A stretch of 64,000 nucleotides of DNA from Rhipicephalus microplus (taxonomy: Eukaryota; Arthropoda; Arachnida; Ixodida; Ixodidae): positions 6,051,501-6,115,500 of the forward strand of contig NW_027464588.1 in the NCBI RefSeq assembly GCF_043290135.1, in the 5' to 3' direction. This document shows, in pieces, positions 10,023 through 23,600 of the stretch. Positions within the stretch are counted from its first letter, which is position 1; each line of letters starts with the position of its first letter. The notes beneath the pieces are model-generated. The model was given only the letters and a program-made list of their open reading frames with translations, searched no databases and had not been told where the DNA came from. The translations under genes were made by a program, and so were the position numbers.

Positions 10023-11788
10023 AACCCCCTTTTAAAGACGATAGCCTGTCTTGGTAATTCTCGACGCAAAAATTTTTATCTGCCTGTTCCTTAGTCTGTT
10101 TGTCCACGCTTAACGATATCGGGTACTCTACACGGCACCAGCAGATACCCCAAACGGCCGACCCCATCCGCAGCGCCAATCAATGTTGAAGATTCAGCGT
10201 TCCTATTTGTGCGATTGTCCGATAGTAAAAAAATTGGCCTGAATCTGCATGTCAGACTGCAAATGTCGTTTAAAGACGATAGTCTTGCGTTCGGAGAGAG
10301 TGAAGAAAGCGTGTATTTGATGTTATGCGCAAGAAAATTGGTGAATGGCATTCTGGAGGCGCTGAGTTAGTGCCTCGAGCGGGTAGCGAAGGCGAATGAG
10401 CGAATCGAGGCCCGTTAGACACGAGCGCCATCTGGCAGTCTGAAAACGAAGGAAGGCGTGCGCGCCCGCAGAGAAAGATTTGCTCTTGTCTCGGAGATGC
10501 TAAGGTGTAGAACGCAAAGTTACGGGCAGGTGCCTCCACCGTGTCGTCTTAGCAAAGCGTTGGAAGCACTTACCTGTTTGAACATCGCGTTGCATTGTCA
10601 GCGCAATCTGATAAACACTACGGTCCTTAGAATTACTTGTGTGTGCATTCTCTAGTATAAATCCACACCTACAAAACATCGACGTGTTGTTATGGCGCCT
10701 CAGATATGCGCAATAACTGCTTTTTAATTGACAATCGCACAAGTATGAACGCTCCACCTTGAAAAATATTGGTTGGCGCTGCGAATGGGGTTGTCCGTTT
10801 GGTGCGGTTTGAGTGAACGGTAAGGGCGGACAAACAGACAAATGTACAGAAAGAAAGACAGACAGACAGACAGACCAAAACTTTTCCGTCGAAGGTTCCC
10901 AAGAAAGACTATCGTCTTTAAGAAATCGGCCCCCTTTCCGCATTTTAATCTCAAAATGTCATCGAAAGACAATAGTCTTGCGTGTGGAGAGAGTGAACAA
11001 AACAATTATTTGTTGTTCTGCGCAAGAAAATCGGTTAATGGTATTCTGGAGGCATTGCGTTAGAGTGACTCGAGCATGCGGTGAACGCAAACGAACGCAA
11101 CAAGTCACGTCACACATGAGACATAAGCGCTATCTGGCAGTTTTCTTAAAAAACAAAGCGCGTGGCTCTTCAGAGGTGATAAGGCGCAAAACGTAAGGCG
11201 ACGGGTAGGTGAAACCACCGTGTCGTCTTAGCGGAACGTTGGAAACACTCGCCTTTTTGTGCAAGTGTTTCATGGACAGCGCCGCGTGATAAACGCTACG
11301 GTCCTTAGAATTATTTATGTATGTCTTTTCTAGTAAAAGACGCACATACAGAATATCTACGTGTTATGGTGCCTCAGATATGCGCAATAATTGCTTTTAT
11401 TTGACAATCGCACAAGTACGAATGCGGACCCTTGAGAAACATTGGTGGGCACTGTGGATGGGGTTGGCCGTTTGGGATATCGGGTTGTGCAGTTTAAAAT
11501 ACCGAGAACTGTTAGGGGAGACAAACATATAAATGTACAGACAGACAGACAGACAGACCAAATGTTTTGTGTCGAAGATCCTCAAGAAAGACTATTGTCC
11601 TTAAAAGCAATTATTGCGCATATCTGAGGCACCATACCAACCCGGATGCATTCTGTATGTACGTGTCTTTTGCTAAAAAAGCATACATAAGTAATTTTAA
11701 GGACTGTAGCGTTTATCTGTATGGGCGTCTTTATTAGAAAATGCATACTTAAAGAATTCTAAAGACCGTAGTGTTTATCACGCTGCTC
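10023..11788. repeat. Tandem/inverted repeat family of about 690 bp per unit
   Basis: Landmarks recur in direct order about 680-690 bp apart: ATAGTCTTGCG with GGAGAGAGTGAA at 10278 and 10970, and CTACGGTCCTTAGAATTA at 10620 and 11297. Inverted fragments lie at 10023-10220 and 11580-11788. Another part is found across the RTE insertion at 14846-15190, and a separate copy lies at 58040-58690. Each unit contains a short (CAGA)n tract. There are no coding motifs; it may be a large fold-back DNA element, but the class is uncertain. Confidence 0.65.
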
Positions 11789-11826
11789 TGACCGTGCAAT
11801 CATCATCATCATCATCATCACCCTGT

Positions 11827-13587
11827 CTACGTCCACTGCAGGACAAAGGCCTCTCCCATGTTCCGCCAGTTAACCCGGTCCTGTGCTTGCTGTTGCCAAT
11901 TTATACCCGCAAACTTCTTAATCTCATCTGCCCACCTAACCTTCTGTCTCCCCCTACCCCGCTTCCCTTCTCTGGGAATCCAGTTGGTGACCCTTAATGA
12001 CCAGCGGTTATCCTGTCTACGTGCTACATGCCCGGCCCATGTCCATTTCCTCTTCTTTATTGCAGCTATGATATCCTTAACTCCCGTTTTTCCCCTAATC
12101 CACTCTGCTATCTTCTTGTCTCTTAAGGTTACACCTACCATTTTTCTTTCCATTGCTCTCTGCGTCGTCCTCAATTTAAGTTGAACCCTCTTTGTGAGTC
12201 TCCAGGTTTCTGCTCCGTAGCTAATTACCGGCAAGATACAGCTGTTATTTACTTTCCTCTTGAGGGACAGTGGCAATCTACTTGTCATAATTTGAGAGTG
12301 CCTGCCGAATGTGCTCCACCCCATTCTTATTCTTCTAGTTACTTCAATCTCGTGGCTTGGCTCTGCGGTTATTACCTGCCCTAAGTAGACATAGTCTTTT
12401 ACAACTTCAAGTGCACTATTACCTATCGCAAAGCGCTGCTCCTTTCCGAGGTTGTTGTACATTACTTTCGTTTTCTGCAGATTACTTTTAAGACCCACCT
12501 TTCTGCTCTCCTTGTCTAACTCCGTAATCATGAGTTGCAATTCGTCCCCGGAGTTACTCAGCAATGCAATGTCATCGGCGAAGCGCAGGTTCCTGAGGTA
12601 CTCTCCATTAACTCTTATACCTAACTTTTCCCATTCTAGGCTTCTGAAAACCTCCTGTAAGCACGCGGTAAATAGCATTGGGGAAATTGGGTCCCCCTGC
12701 CTTACACCCTTCTTGATTGGTGTTCTGTTGCTTTCTTGATGAAGCACTATGGTAGCAGTTGATCCCCTGTAGATTTCTTCCAGAATGTTTATATATACTT
12801 CATCTACGCCCTGATTCCGCAGTGTTTGCATGACGGCTGATATTTCTACTGAATCAAACGCCTTCTCCTAATCTATGAAGGCTATGTATAGTGGTTGGTT
12901 ATACCCTGAGCATTTCTCTATTACCTGATTGATAGTATGAATGTGGTCAATTGTTGAGTAGCCTGTTCTAAATCCTGCTTGTTCCTTTGGTTGATTGAAA
13001 TCTAATGTTTTCTTTACTCTGCTAGCAATTACCTTTTTAAATAGCTTGTATACTACAGAGAGCAAGCTGATCGGCCTGTAATTCTTCAAGTCCTTGTCAT
13101 CTCCTTTCTTATGTATTAAGATGATGTTAGCGTTCTTCCAAGACTCTGGTACTTTTCCCGTCAGGAGACACCTCGTAAATAGAGTGGCTAGTTTTTCTAA
13201 CACAATCTGTCCTCCATCTTTCAGCAGATCTGATGTTACCCGATCCTCACCCGCAGCTTTGCCTCTGTGTATGCTCTCCAAAGCTTTTCTGACTTCTTCT
13301 ATCATTACCGGTGGGGTGTCGTCTGGGTTACTGCTACTTCATATAGTATTAAGGTCGTGGTTGTCTCGGCTACTGTACAGATCTCTGTAAAACTCCTCCG
13401 CTATTTTAACTATCCTATCCATATTGGTAGTTATTTTGCCTTCTTTGTCCCTTAGTGCATACATCCGCCTTTTGCCTATCCCAAGTTTCCTCTTCACTGC
13501 TTTGACACTTCCTCCGTTTTTCAGAGCGTGCTCAATTCTCTCCATGTTATACCTTCTTACATCGCATACTTTACGTCTATTAATCAA
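11827..13587 (-). pseudogene. RTE reverse transcriptase domain with two in-frame stops
   Basis: Three frames in the same phase (13587-13339, 13305-12868, 12831-11827) together form the linker, RT and C-terminal tail. RT motifs are NYRPISLLSVVYK, EQAGFR, motif A as FID-stop-EKAFD, motif B as GVRQGDPISP and motif C as LRFADD, with both Asp intact. After RT come SYGAETW and the WAGHVARR region usual at the RTE C-terminus, ending near 11827. One stop replaces the residue after FID in motif A, normally Tyr. The other lies near 13340, before the RT core. Confidence 0.85.
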
Positions 13588-14845
13588 CTTCGAAAGCTCT
13601 GCCAGTTCTATTTTGTCTGTTCATGATTTGACGCTTCTTAATTAGGTTCTTCATTTCCTGGGAAAGCTTGCCGGTGTCCTGTCTAGCTACCCTGCCTCTA
13701 ACTTTCACTGCACACTCCGTGATGATACTCGTCAGATTATCATTCATTGTATCTACGCTAAGGTTGGTTTCCTCGCTAAGAGCAGAGTACCTGTTCTGCA
13801 GTGACACTCTGAATTCCTGTACTTTCCCTCTCAGTGCTAGCTCTATGATTGGCTTCTTGCGTATCAGTTTCTGTCGTTCCTTCTTCAAGTCTAGGCGGAT
13901 TCGAGCCCGTACCATTCTATGGTCACTGCATCTTACCTTGCCAACCACTTCCACATCCTGCACGACTCCTGGGTGTGCAGTCATTATAAAGTCTATTTCG
14001 TTCTTATTTATGCCATTAGGACTTCTCCATGTCCACTTGCGGTTTTCTCGTTTTCGGTAGAAGGTATTCAAAATACGCAGATTATTGCGTTCTGCGAATT
14101 CTACTAGTAGCTCTCTTCTGGCGTTTCTAGTGCCGATGCCATAATCTCCTACTGCCTGGTCTCCAGCCTGCTTCTTCCCTACTTTTGCATTAAAGTCGCC
14201 CATTACTATAGTATACTGTGTTTTCACCTTACTCATTGCCGATTCCACGTCTTCATAGAAGCTTTCAACTGAAGCGTCATCATGGCTGGATGTAGGCGCG
14301 TAAGCCTGTACTACCTTCATTTTGTATCTTTTATTCAGTTTAATTAAAATGCCTACCACCCTTTCAATAATGCAATAGTAATCTTCTATGTTGCCAGCTA
14401 TGTTTCTGTGAATTAGGAACCCTACTCCCAGTTCTCTTCTGTCTGCCAAGCCCCGATAGCAAATGACGTGCCCATTCTGTAGCACAGTATAGGCCTCATC
14501 TGTCCTCCTAACCTCACTCAGCCCTATTATATCCCATTTAATGCCTTCTAGCTCCTCAAATAAGACAGCTAGACTTCCCTCACTAGATAACGTTCTAACG
14601 TTAAACGTTGCTAAGTTCAAGTTCCAATGGTGGCCTGTCCGTATCCAGAGATTCCTAGCACCCTCTGCTGCTTTGCAGATCTGACCGCCGCCGTGGTCAG
14701 TTGCTCCGCAGCTGGTGGGGACTGAGGGCCGTGATTTAATTGACGAATGCCTACGGGAGGGGGTGGCCAGATACTGCACCAGGGTGGCCAATCCTTCTCT
14801 GGTGAGATCATCGGTGCGTACCGGCTTTAAGCCGGTACGCACCGA
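13580..14845 (-). pseudogene. RTE endonuclease domain
   Basis: The open frame runs to 14875, but sequence beyond 14845 is flanking DNA, so only the part inside the element is meaningful. Motifs in order are FNVRTL, IGLSEVRR, VQAYAPTS, IVMGDFNAKVG, KWTWRSPNG, IDFI and CSDHRMV. This is a complete set for the endonuclease that nicks target DNA during insertion. A frameshift near 13585 separates it from the linker and RT that follow. No catalytic residue appears lost. Confidence 0.85.
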
Positions 14846-14848
14846 TGA
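14808..14848. repeat. 41-bp near-perfect palindrome at the RTE 5' end
   Basis: Two 20-base arms (14808-14827 and 14829-14848) are exact reverse complements around one T. The palindrome straddles the 5' boundary of the RTE element and the first bases of its target duplication. It could form a very stable hairpin in RNA or single-stranded DNA. Confidence 0.9.
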
Positions 14849-15230
14849 CCGTGCAATGCCTTCACTAAAATGCAAGTGTTTCCAACGCTTTGCTAAAACG
14901 ACACGGTGGTGGCACCTAGCCGTCGCCTTTCGTTCTACTTCTTACCACCTTTGAGACTGGCGCGTCTCAGAGCTGCACGCTCAATTTTCTAAGCTAACTG
15001 CTAGTTAGCGCTCATGTATCACGTGCGACGTGACTTGATGCACTCGTTCGCCTCCGCTGCACGCTCGAAGCACTCTAACGCAGTGCCTCCAGAATACCAT
15101 TTACTGATTTTCTTGCGCAGAACATAAAATAAACGTTCAGTTCACTCTCTCCAGACGCAACACTATCGTCTTTCAACGAAATTTGCAGATTAACATGCAG
15201 ATACGGGGCCGATTTTTGTTACTGCTTTAT
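14846..15230. repeat. 690-bp repeat family, continuation beyond the RTE insertion
   Basis: This resumes the sequence interrupted at 11800, with the motifs CGACACGGTGGTGGCACC and CTCTCCAGACGCAA, in reverse orientation to the units at 10260-11340. Confidence 0.65.
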
Positions 15231-17396
15231 TGTTTTGCGTCCCGTTTGTAGTTAGGTGTTCGGGAACGGGCGTTTGCCGCTTTCGTTGGCAACCCTTTGT
15301 GATAGCCGGACGCGGTGACCGTCTGCAGGCTTCAAACTTTCAAGCTCTTTTCTTTTTTCGTGTCTTTAGCAAACACCGCTTTGCGGCCAACCACTACTAA
15401 GCGTGTTTTTTTCTTTCTTTTATTTTTCTTTTTTTTCTCGTTCGTCCCCTTTTTTTATTCTCGAATAACACTTTGAACCATTATCACCTGACTTAAAATG
15501 AAGTGAATACTGCACTCTGCTGCGTTAGTCTTTTATTTATATTCAAACGGAAATTGCCAACAGTGACACGCGCCACCACCAGAAGATGACGTCAAACTAA
15601 CACGCCAGGGATTACAAGGTGCCTTTGACAAAGATACGTTCTCCTATCGAAATGTCGGCCAGCCTGTCTGAGGCACTTCCACTGTTCACCCTGATTATCC
15701 CACTACGTGTTTCCATCTGTCGGATGATATCTAACTTTTGGATTATATACATGCCATTATTTTCATGTTATGGCTAGTCACTTATGCTCATATTACAGTC
15801 ATCTTTTACCATACCAGTTTTGATATGATACCATTATCGAAACGGCCACGAGAGCGAAACGTCCTAGGCGGCTAGATAGATAGACAGATACGCACGAAGT
15901 CACCGAAGTTCGCTAAGAAATACTCCGAATTTAAAAGGAAATACACAGCGTGAGTAAACTACACAGCAGTTTAAAGGCACACTGGAAAACTACCTATCAA
16001 TAGCAAATCAACTTTTAACACGCTACAGTTCTGTAGTAGTAAACCGACGCAAACCAAAACATGAAAGATTCTGAATTGTCCACAAGTTTTCAGTAGATGC
16101 TCCAGGCAAAAAAAGCATGCTCTTACAAGGGTAGCATATCTGCCAGCGGAAGCCGCATGCGCTTGTTGCCATTAAACTTGTGGCCTAAAGGCCTCATTCA
16201 ACGCAAAATTTCGTTGAAGTAGAGCTTCCCCGGGTTCCGTTGAAGGTGACATGACCCTGCAGATGTAATGAGCGTTCATGGAACACCTAAAGATGACTTA
16301 AAGTTCTGAAGCGTGTTGTACAGCCGGACCGCCGGGGCCGCTTCAATTCCCGCGCGCTCACGAGAACGCTCCTAGTGCTTTTTCCTGCCCGTATATCAAC
16401 TTTCCGCTGCAGAATCACTATACCTGTAAATGTATGGAAGAACTCTAGTAGAATCAATTGTATTTTTTGATTTAGCTGGGAATTATAAACACGTTCAAGG
16501 GATATACTGATGGTCATATGATTTGACAGGCATGTTCTTAGTGCGTTTTGTAAAGCACATACAATTTACGAAATTGTCATTTCATTAGTCACATATCTTC
16601 ACTGAAGCTTGCTGAGGTTTCAGCCAAATCTTCAACATTAGCAAACTTTTAAGCATCTTTGAAGGCAACTTTTGTGTTGTCTAGAATTTCTTCACTTCCG
16701 CTGAAGGCCACTGGCGCAGCGCCCCTGTAGATGCAGAATGAATTACGATGATAAAATATGCACATTTGTGGAATTACTTTATTAGGGCCGATTCTCCTTA
16801 AACCCTAGCCTTGTAGGCGTCTGTCACGCCACATAAAACCGAAATGGAAACTGAACACCAACACAGCGAAAATTGAAAACAATTTGTGTGAGGAACCTGA
16901 CTTCATATGTAAATAAATCTAGCATAAGACAGCACAATACATTATCACCTGCACCGTACGTGCGTCAGTTCATCCAGATGTCCATCCATATGGCGTCCTT
17001 TATACAAGACGGCGACTTCAACGTAGACATTATAGATTTTAGGAGATAGCGTAGCCCACTTATGATTACTCACTTTGTGGGGATGCGTGGTATCAGCACA
17101 TCTGCTGGGCAGTGAAGTAGTTGTGTTTTGAAGCGAAATAAAGCGATGAATAATTTTGATTTCAAATTAAAATCTTTTTATGATAAATTAGCATTGATTA
17201 TTTCATTCAGTAGTAATATACTACATGTGTGAGCAATCTTATTCATAAATAATATTTTCTTTGTCAATTTTTCAAAGTGGATATGAGTCAATGGTAAAGA
17301 CTATTATCATCATCACCATCATCAAGAAGCATCCGCCCCAATGGATGGTCGGTAAAAAAATATTAACTATCCAGCGACCACGACAACACCAGCAGA
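15231..17396. other. AT-rich spacer upstream of the reductase gene
   Basis: No gene is seen. At about 15720-15900 a segment ending in GGCGGCTAGATAGATAGA matches the end of the repeat at 61560-61830 and may be a fragment of the same satellite-linked family. A promoter or 5' UTR exon for the reductase gene could lie here but cannot be recognised. Confidence 0.5.
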
Positions 17397-17624
17397 ATGT
17401 TTCATGGGCGGGCCCAACAGCTGTTCATTTTCGTAGCCTCCGCAGCAGCCACCTTCGGAGCTATCACGCTGGCTGTGCTGCTCATACGCAAGATAGGCGC
17501 CCACATTTCCGGCGACGTGCTGCTCGTCGACCCCAATGCCCGGTACACGGTGCGGCTTGAGCGCAAGATTGCTGTCACTCACAACGTTCGCCTGCTGCGC
17601 TTCTCTCTGCGTAGCCGCTACCAG
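17397..17624 (+). CDS. Cytochrome b5 reductase exon 1
   Basis: 76 codons, ending CAG before GTACGT, phase 0. It encodes the hydrophobic anchor (LFIFVASAAATFGAI and so on) and the start of the FAD domain (RYTVRLERK, then VRLLRFSLRS). A start with no upstream exon is assumed; a 5' UTR exon could exist further left. Confidence 0.85.
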
Positions 17625-20600
17625 GTACGTAGTTGGACAAGGGTTGTTTCGCGTTTTTTGGCAAACTTTCAAATACATGTGCCGCTTATGCCGCACATGC
17701 GGGTTTGTTATTCGAGTACTTTTGGTTTTAGTTAGCTGACCGTTCAGTAAATGATATGAAGAGGGCGTGAGTGGTCAGGTGCAAGCTCAAAACCACTGCT
17801 TCTACCTCCACAGCAGCTTTCGATAGAATATAGACTAAAAACGTGGTAGCGTGTCATGTCGAGGCTGGGAAAAATGCACACTCACCCAGCGCACGACCGC
17901 ACAAGGCGTTTGTATTAGCCATGTTGTCAGATCACGTGATCAAATAAGCATCGGCTTACGCTTTAGCGAATTACCTGCCGCCATTGCGTCATAATAATGT
18001 TGCAGCTATGTGTCGCAGCAGGCGAGAATTTCAGCAAGTCACTGAAACAATAACCAAGGATGAAATGTATGTTGCGACAAAGCTGTCTTTTCGCAGTATG
18101 CGCTGTAGTTGTGTACAACTAGTAGTTGTAGTAGAAGGCCTCCGCCGAAGCGTCAATGACGGAGCTAGGAGGCCACTAGATCTCTCATTCAACAATAATG
18201 TGTAACCACGCGCTTTAAGAAAAGCATTGATTTCGCAATTTGGCGTGGCTAGATTCGCCGGGTAACCATAACACCCTAATTATTGAGATAGCAATTTTAT
18301 GAACAGTCTTGGCTGGTTTTTGCCGTTGCTGCCACCGTCATTGATGTATATGTATATGTATCTATATATAAAGAGAAGGATACACTAGCCTCCTCTTTCT
18401 GTGGAGCCAACATCGCATTTCCGGCCAGCATCGTCTGCGTACAAGCCTATCTTGTGAGCGAACAAGGGGAGAGCGGCGGTCGCGGTTACCGCGCTGTCGC
18501 AGCAAGCATCGGCGAGCGGATATTGTCACCACAGGAGGCGGCAGCTTTTATGGGCAGTGCTCTCATCACAAAAAAGTTGTGTCAAAAGTGTTCCTGGAGC
18601 GGCCGTGCACATATACATGGGCTATACACATAACGAACTGCCACAAGCGGCAGCACACGACGTATAGCCCTTAGTACCAGCATGCGCTGCCCACAGGAGG
18701 TGCTTCTCATCAACGCTTTTCATCACCACTACGAACGAGCCTTGTTGTGGTCATCTACTGTGTCCACACCGCAGGAAACTTGGTTTCTAAGGAAGCGCAT
18801 GTTTATTACAAATAATATTGATCCTAAAAATGCTAGCCTTGCTTCGTAAAATATTGAATATGTTGTTACTACGTTCATTGCTACGCCCTTTTGACTTTTT
18901 CGTAATCCTTGGCTTCACAACATCCCTTGATCTCGCTAGCCAATCAGATCGTCCGATTAATGCCTTTTAACCTCACGTGTTGTCACAAGCCGATCATAGA
19001 GAGCCGTGCGTATAGGCCACGCTTCATTATAGATAGGTATATCATTGGTGGTCCACGATGGCGAGCAGCATGTTGCTTACAAAGACCCTTTTCAGAGGCT
19101 GGGAATCCACGTTGGTCAACACCTGCTTGTCTGCGCGAGTATTCACGGCTGCCCGGTGACTAGACATTACACTCCTGTGACCCGGTGTGATCAAACGGGC
19201 CACTTTGACATCATCGTCAAGGTGTACCGCACGGGCGAGTCCGAGGAACACCCCAAAGGGGGCCTCATGTCCCAGTTTCTGGACTCAATGCGCCGAGGGG
19301 AGAAATTGAAGGTAGCAATCAAGGTATTTCTCACGAGAGTAGAAGCTTGTGCTAGTTGGTGCATAGTCATGATTGTAAGATATTTCAGCACGCGATTAAA
19401 AAAAAAAGGACAGGGTAGACAGAAAGAGTGCTGTTTTTTTCCATCGTCATCTGTTCTCGACGCTCTTTCTGTCTACCCTGTCCTTTTCCTTTGTTCGCGC
19501 GCTGAAACATCTTGCAATTAAGGTATTTCTGCCGGGTAAGCGTTCGCGCTTGTTTTTAACCTTCAGTCAATAGGAATGCCTCTGCAAAATAGAAATTGTG
19601 CTTAGCCCCTAAATGTACGAATTCTAACCTATCGGGACCAAGCCTGAAATGAAACAAGGACACAAGAGAAAATTTAGGAACCACCCAGTGACCACCCAGA
19701 GTACTGTCAAAAAATAGCAATTAAGAGAGAAGGGCACCCGAGTACGCAGGGAACACGCTTGATAGCCGGTATTCGATGGCAGATATAAGGAGAGAAAAGT
19801 GGATCTTACCAAATCATGCTATAAGGAGGGAAGGGGCCGATACAAATCACGTAATGAGGGTCAGGTCATGAGGGTCAGGTCGTCAGGTCAGCTAGGACGT
19901 CCTTCCCACTGAAAGGTGTTGGAAACACCAGCATTTATAACTAACCCACAAATCTGCTAAGAAAAGTATAGATCACTGTATTTGTATGAGATACAATAGA
20001 AACATTAAAAAATAAAGTGGGTGAAAAGAAAAGTTGCCGCCAATGAAGACCGAACTTGTGGCCTTCGAATAAGGCGTCCGACCCTCTACCAACTCAGCTT
20101 CAGCAGCGGTCATTTGCCCGTAGACTTTACGTGGTTCGTACTGCTACATATGCTTCTTTATTTTTTCATGTCACCTCCCCAATTCAATATAACCATTGCC
20201 TTGCTAAAGCTCGGGCTATTGACTGCCAATATTTTAGGTAGTGCTGCAACCTTCTGATGAGTTTACGAGCACAACACGGGCACTTCTGTTAGTTGTGGAA
20301 CTTGCGCGGCCACTAGGAATAACTCTGAACTATTCAATAATACAAGTGTAAACGCTGACGCGCATGGCCACTGATCTGTTTATAGACGGCATACGTTCTA
20401 TTGGCCGATATCAGTGACAGCCCGCACTGCTTTCTGTAATTTTATTTGCCATTTTCTGGCTCTAGTACTACTAAATAAAGGTTTTCATTCTGTAGACGCC
20501 ATCACTGTCTTTTTCGGTGTCACAACTACGTGAGAGTTTGTCGTACTCCCTTCCATTCTCTAGGGTATACATGCGCGTAAATTGGCACACCCCATAAAGT

Positions 20601-23600
20601 GGACGGGGGATGACCGGCCCTGTAGCTCAATTGGTGTTTCATCGGAGGCATTAATCGAAAGTAGTAGGTTCGGCATAAAAATCGGCAAGCTTATTTTCAA
20701 CCTCTTCCTTAGCATTTGCCGAATGAATACACTCTAAACGTGGTAACAGATAGATGTCATCTTGTGCACCCATAGTAAGGTTTACTTAGCTTACAGTTCA
20801 TACATTCTATAAATAATAACCCTTAATATACGCGGGCTAAATCGCATCTATCCGTTACCAAGTTTAGAGCGTCTTACGGTTGGCATTTCCATTACGTTTT
20901 GTCTTTCTTGTTTGTTAGTTCTCATTAATGTTATGTTTACCTAACAAAACGAGCCCCTGAAATGTTTCTTTTTTTGTACCAAGTAGCATGAAGCACCACT
21001 AATTAAGGCTGAAAAAACCTTCAGCTATGAAATTAAAAATTTTGAGGCCTAATATGGAATCCTCTCGAGCAGGATCAAGTGAGTTGGGGATCATTATTAA
21101 AATATTAATCCAACATTGATCATAGCGTACTCATGCTGTTGATGGGGATCATCATTATGATGATGACACGTGTAAAATTATATTAGTGCTATAATTATAG
21201 AGGGACTGCGAAGGGTGCTTGGCTTTATTATTCTATGACGAGTGAGATAAGTTCAGTAAAAGTACCGGTCAAATTTCAGGCGTAAAAAAACAGGGGTCAT
21301 TTCCGTGAAGCATGTGATAATTTTTGTGGTAGTTATGTGCTACTGACGCGAAGACAGAAATTTTGAACTACCGGAAGTAGAAACTCTTGTATGACAATGA
21401 AAAGCATAAAAGTGGTTTGGCCAGCAATAACTCATAATCAATGAAAACTGAAAGGGCCATGCCAGAATCATCACAAGAAAGTGAAACAGAGTAACATGTA
21501 AAAAAAAGGCGTATCAGGAAGAGGAGGAGGAGGAGTAGGAGGAGTAGGAAAATTTTTATTCAACGACCTCGGTGACACCTAAGCGTAGAATTTGTTTCAT
21601 CAGAAAATCCAACGACCTGGATGAGGCAAATTCTATGCCTAGGTGTCAGCCAGGAGCCCTTGGGCTCTGGCGGCGTCCTCGGCCCGTCGAAATAGGAATA
21701 ATAAAAACTCGTATGAGTATTTCTTGTCGCTGCTGCCTATGAAATTATAATCGGCTCCTTTACATGGTCAGCAGTTTTTCTAAAAAATTTGCCGAAACAG
21801 AAAATTTTGAGTGATTCTTGGTGTTAGTTTTTCTTTTCACCCCAAAAACCTAACGAAAACAAAAAAACGTATATCTGCAACATATGTGTTAGTTTTTAGT
21901 TAAAAGAAAAGTCATTACGCAAACTTGAATTCATTGCTAGATGACCTCATACCTTCTGCATGAATGCCTGCTTTTTCATTGCTTCGTCAGCTGTTATATA
22001 GAAGTCAAAATGCAGCGCGTAGGGTTCGCATGCTCTATGCATAAGTATTGCAATCTTTCCGATATTCATAGTTCCAAAGCATATAAAACGTGTCTGCTGT
22101 GTGTAGAAACATGAATAAAAAAAGCAGGTGTTCATGCAGAAGGCATGATGTCTCTTTTGGAATATCAGTGAAAGTAGGCGACTTTCTTCACTGTATTTCT
22201 TCCAGCAAGGTGCAGACAGCATTCCACGTGAAGCAGTAAAACTACCATTTCAAACGTGTTTCTTCCTGTGGCTTACCTGTCTCACTGTTTCTCACCATTT
22301 CACTTCATTTTATATAGACACATATCCACGAACGAGTTGCGATGCTGCAATTGTAGTCAGCACAGAAGATTGAATTTAGCTTTAATTTGTGTCATTATAG
22401 TTGAATTATTTGAAAGACGGTTACTTCACGCCACAACCTAAAATATATACATGGTTCATATAACCTCTAAATGATATCTGTTTTGAACATCCGCTCATGC
22501 GATGGTTAGTTACCTTCACTGCTCCGGCTGTTCATAGAAATTTGATTGGTTGCAGTCAAACCGTTTAACAAAAATGATCCTAACGTGCTCTTTGTGTTCT
22601 TTGTGCATTATGTACATACGATAGATTGAACGACAAAAGTGGCAAATTTACCAACATAAAAATACGAAATAGTCGCTGCAATGCTATTAAATAAACTTGC
22701 TCAGAAATGTAAACAGAGACAGACAACCTGAAGCTACGTTGATACTTTTTGCTCCTGTAATGATACCCAATCAGAAATGATTCAAAATTGATCGTAGCTG
22801 TAATCTAATATTTGGCGTGTACATGAACCAGACGTATGATTTATTATTTTCTCATTTTTACATTTTACCACAGATTCAAGGCCCACGAGGCAGCTTCATT
22901 TACGAAGGCAAGGGGTGTTTCGTGACGGTCGATGGAAGCCGACTGCCGAAAGCAACCTGGATTGGGCTGATCGCAGCGGGAAGTGGCATCACGCCAATGC
23001 TGCAGTTTCTGCGTCACGCTCTGGTGGATCGCAAAGACGAAACGAAAATCAAGATGATCGACGTGAACAGTACGGAAGACGACATAATCGCGCTTCGGGA
23101 GCTAGACCACTACACCAAGGCCCATGCCGAGCGATTCAGGTGAGCAGCTGAGTCGTGTTATATCGATCAGCGAGGGGTAACTACAGCACAACTGACACGC
23201 ATGGTCAGTGTGCAGGGAGCTGAAGTACTTGGCTCGGTACTTCTTGTATGCTCATCTGCAGTCGCGCAGGATTGAGCACGCAAGAAGAACGAACGCAAAG
23301 CGATTTTCTAAAATCACGTGGTTATAATAATTTATGGCTCACAAAAAAGCCAATGCTTAATCGTGTCAGTATATAGTGTCTGCATAGTGCTTTCAGGCAT
23401 TAGAAATGAGGGATGAAATAAATCAAATAAAAGTGTTTTAAGTTGTTACGGAGGCTTGTTAGGGCTACTTAATCGTTGCGTTTTTCCCAAACATGTCCAC
23501 CTTATTGGAACAGTGGCTATTGTGCTCGGTCGCTGCTTCGTTTCCAGTCGTGGCGATACAATTTTGATGGACGCCAAATGCCAGAGGCTCGTCTACTGTG

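Larger units (their letters stand above)
11801..14845 (-). mobile_element. RTE-clade LINE, nearly full length
   Basis: On the minus strand an endonuclease is followed by RT with a FADD motif. The element ends in a short 3' UTR and a (TGA)n-type tail, seen on the plus strand as TCATCATCATCATCATCA (11800-11820). This compact endonuclease-RT layout with a short microsatellite tail is typical of RTE elements. A 12-bp duplication TGACCGTGCAAT stands at 11789-11800 and again at 14846-14857, so the insertion is bounded. It landed in the 690-bp repeat family. A frameshift near 13585 and in-frame stops near 13340 and 12869 make this copy inactive. Confidence 0.9.

Noticed and set aside
12452..12739. 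Plus-strand frames across the RTE and LINE regions
   Set aside because: They are shadows of the minus-strand reverse transcriptases.
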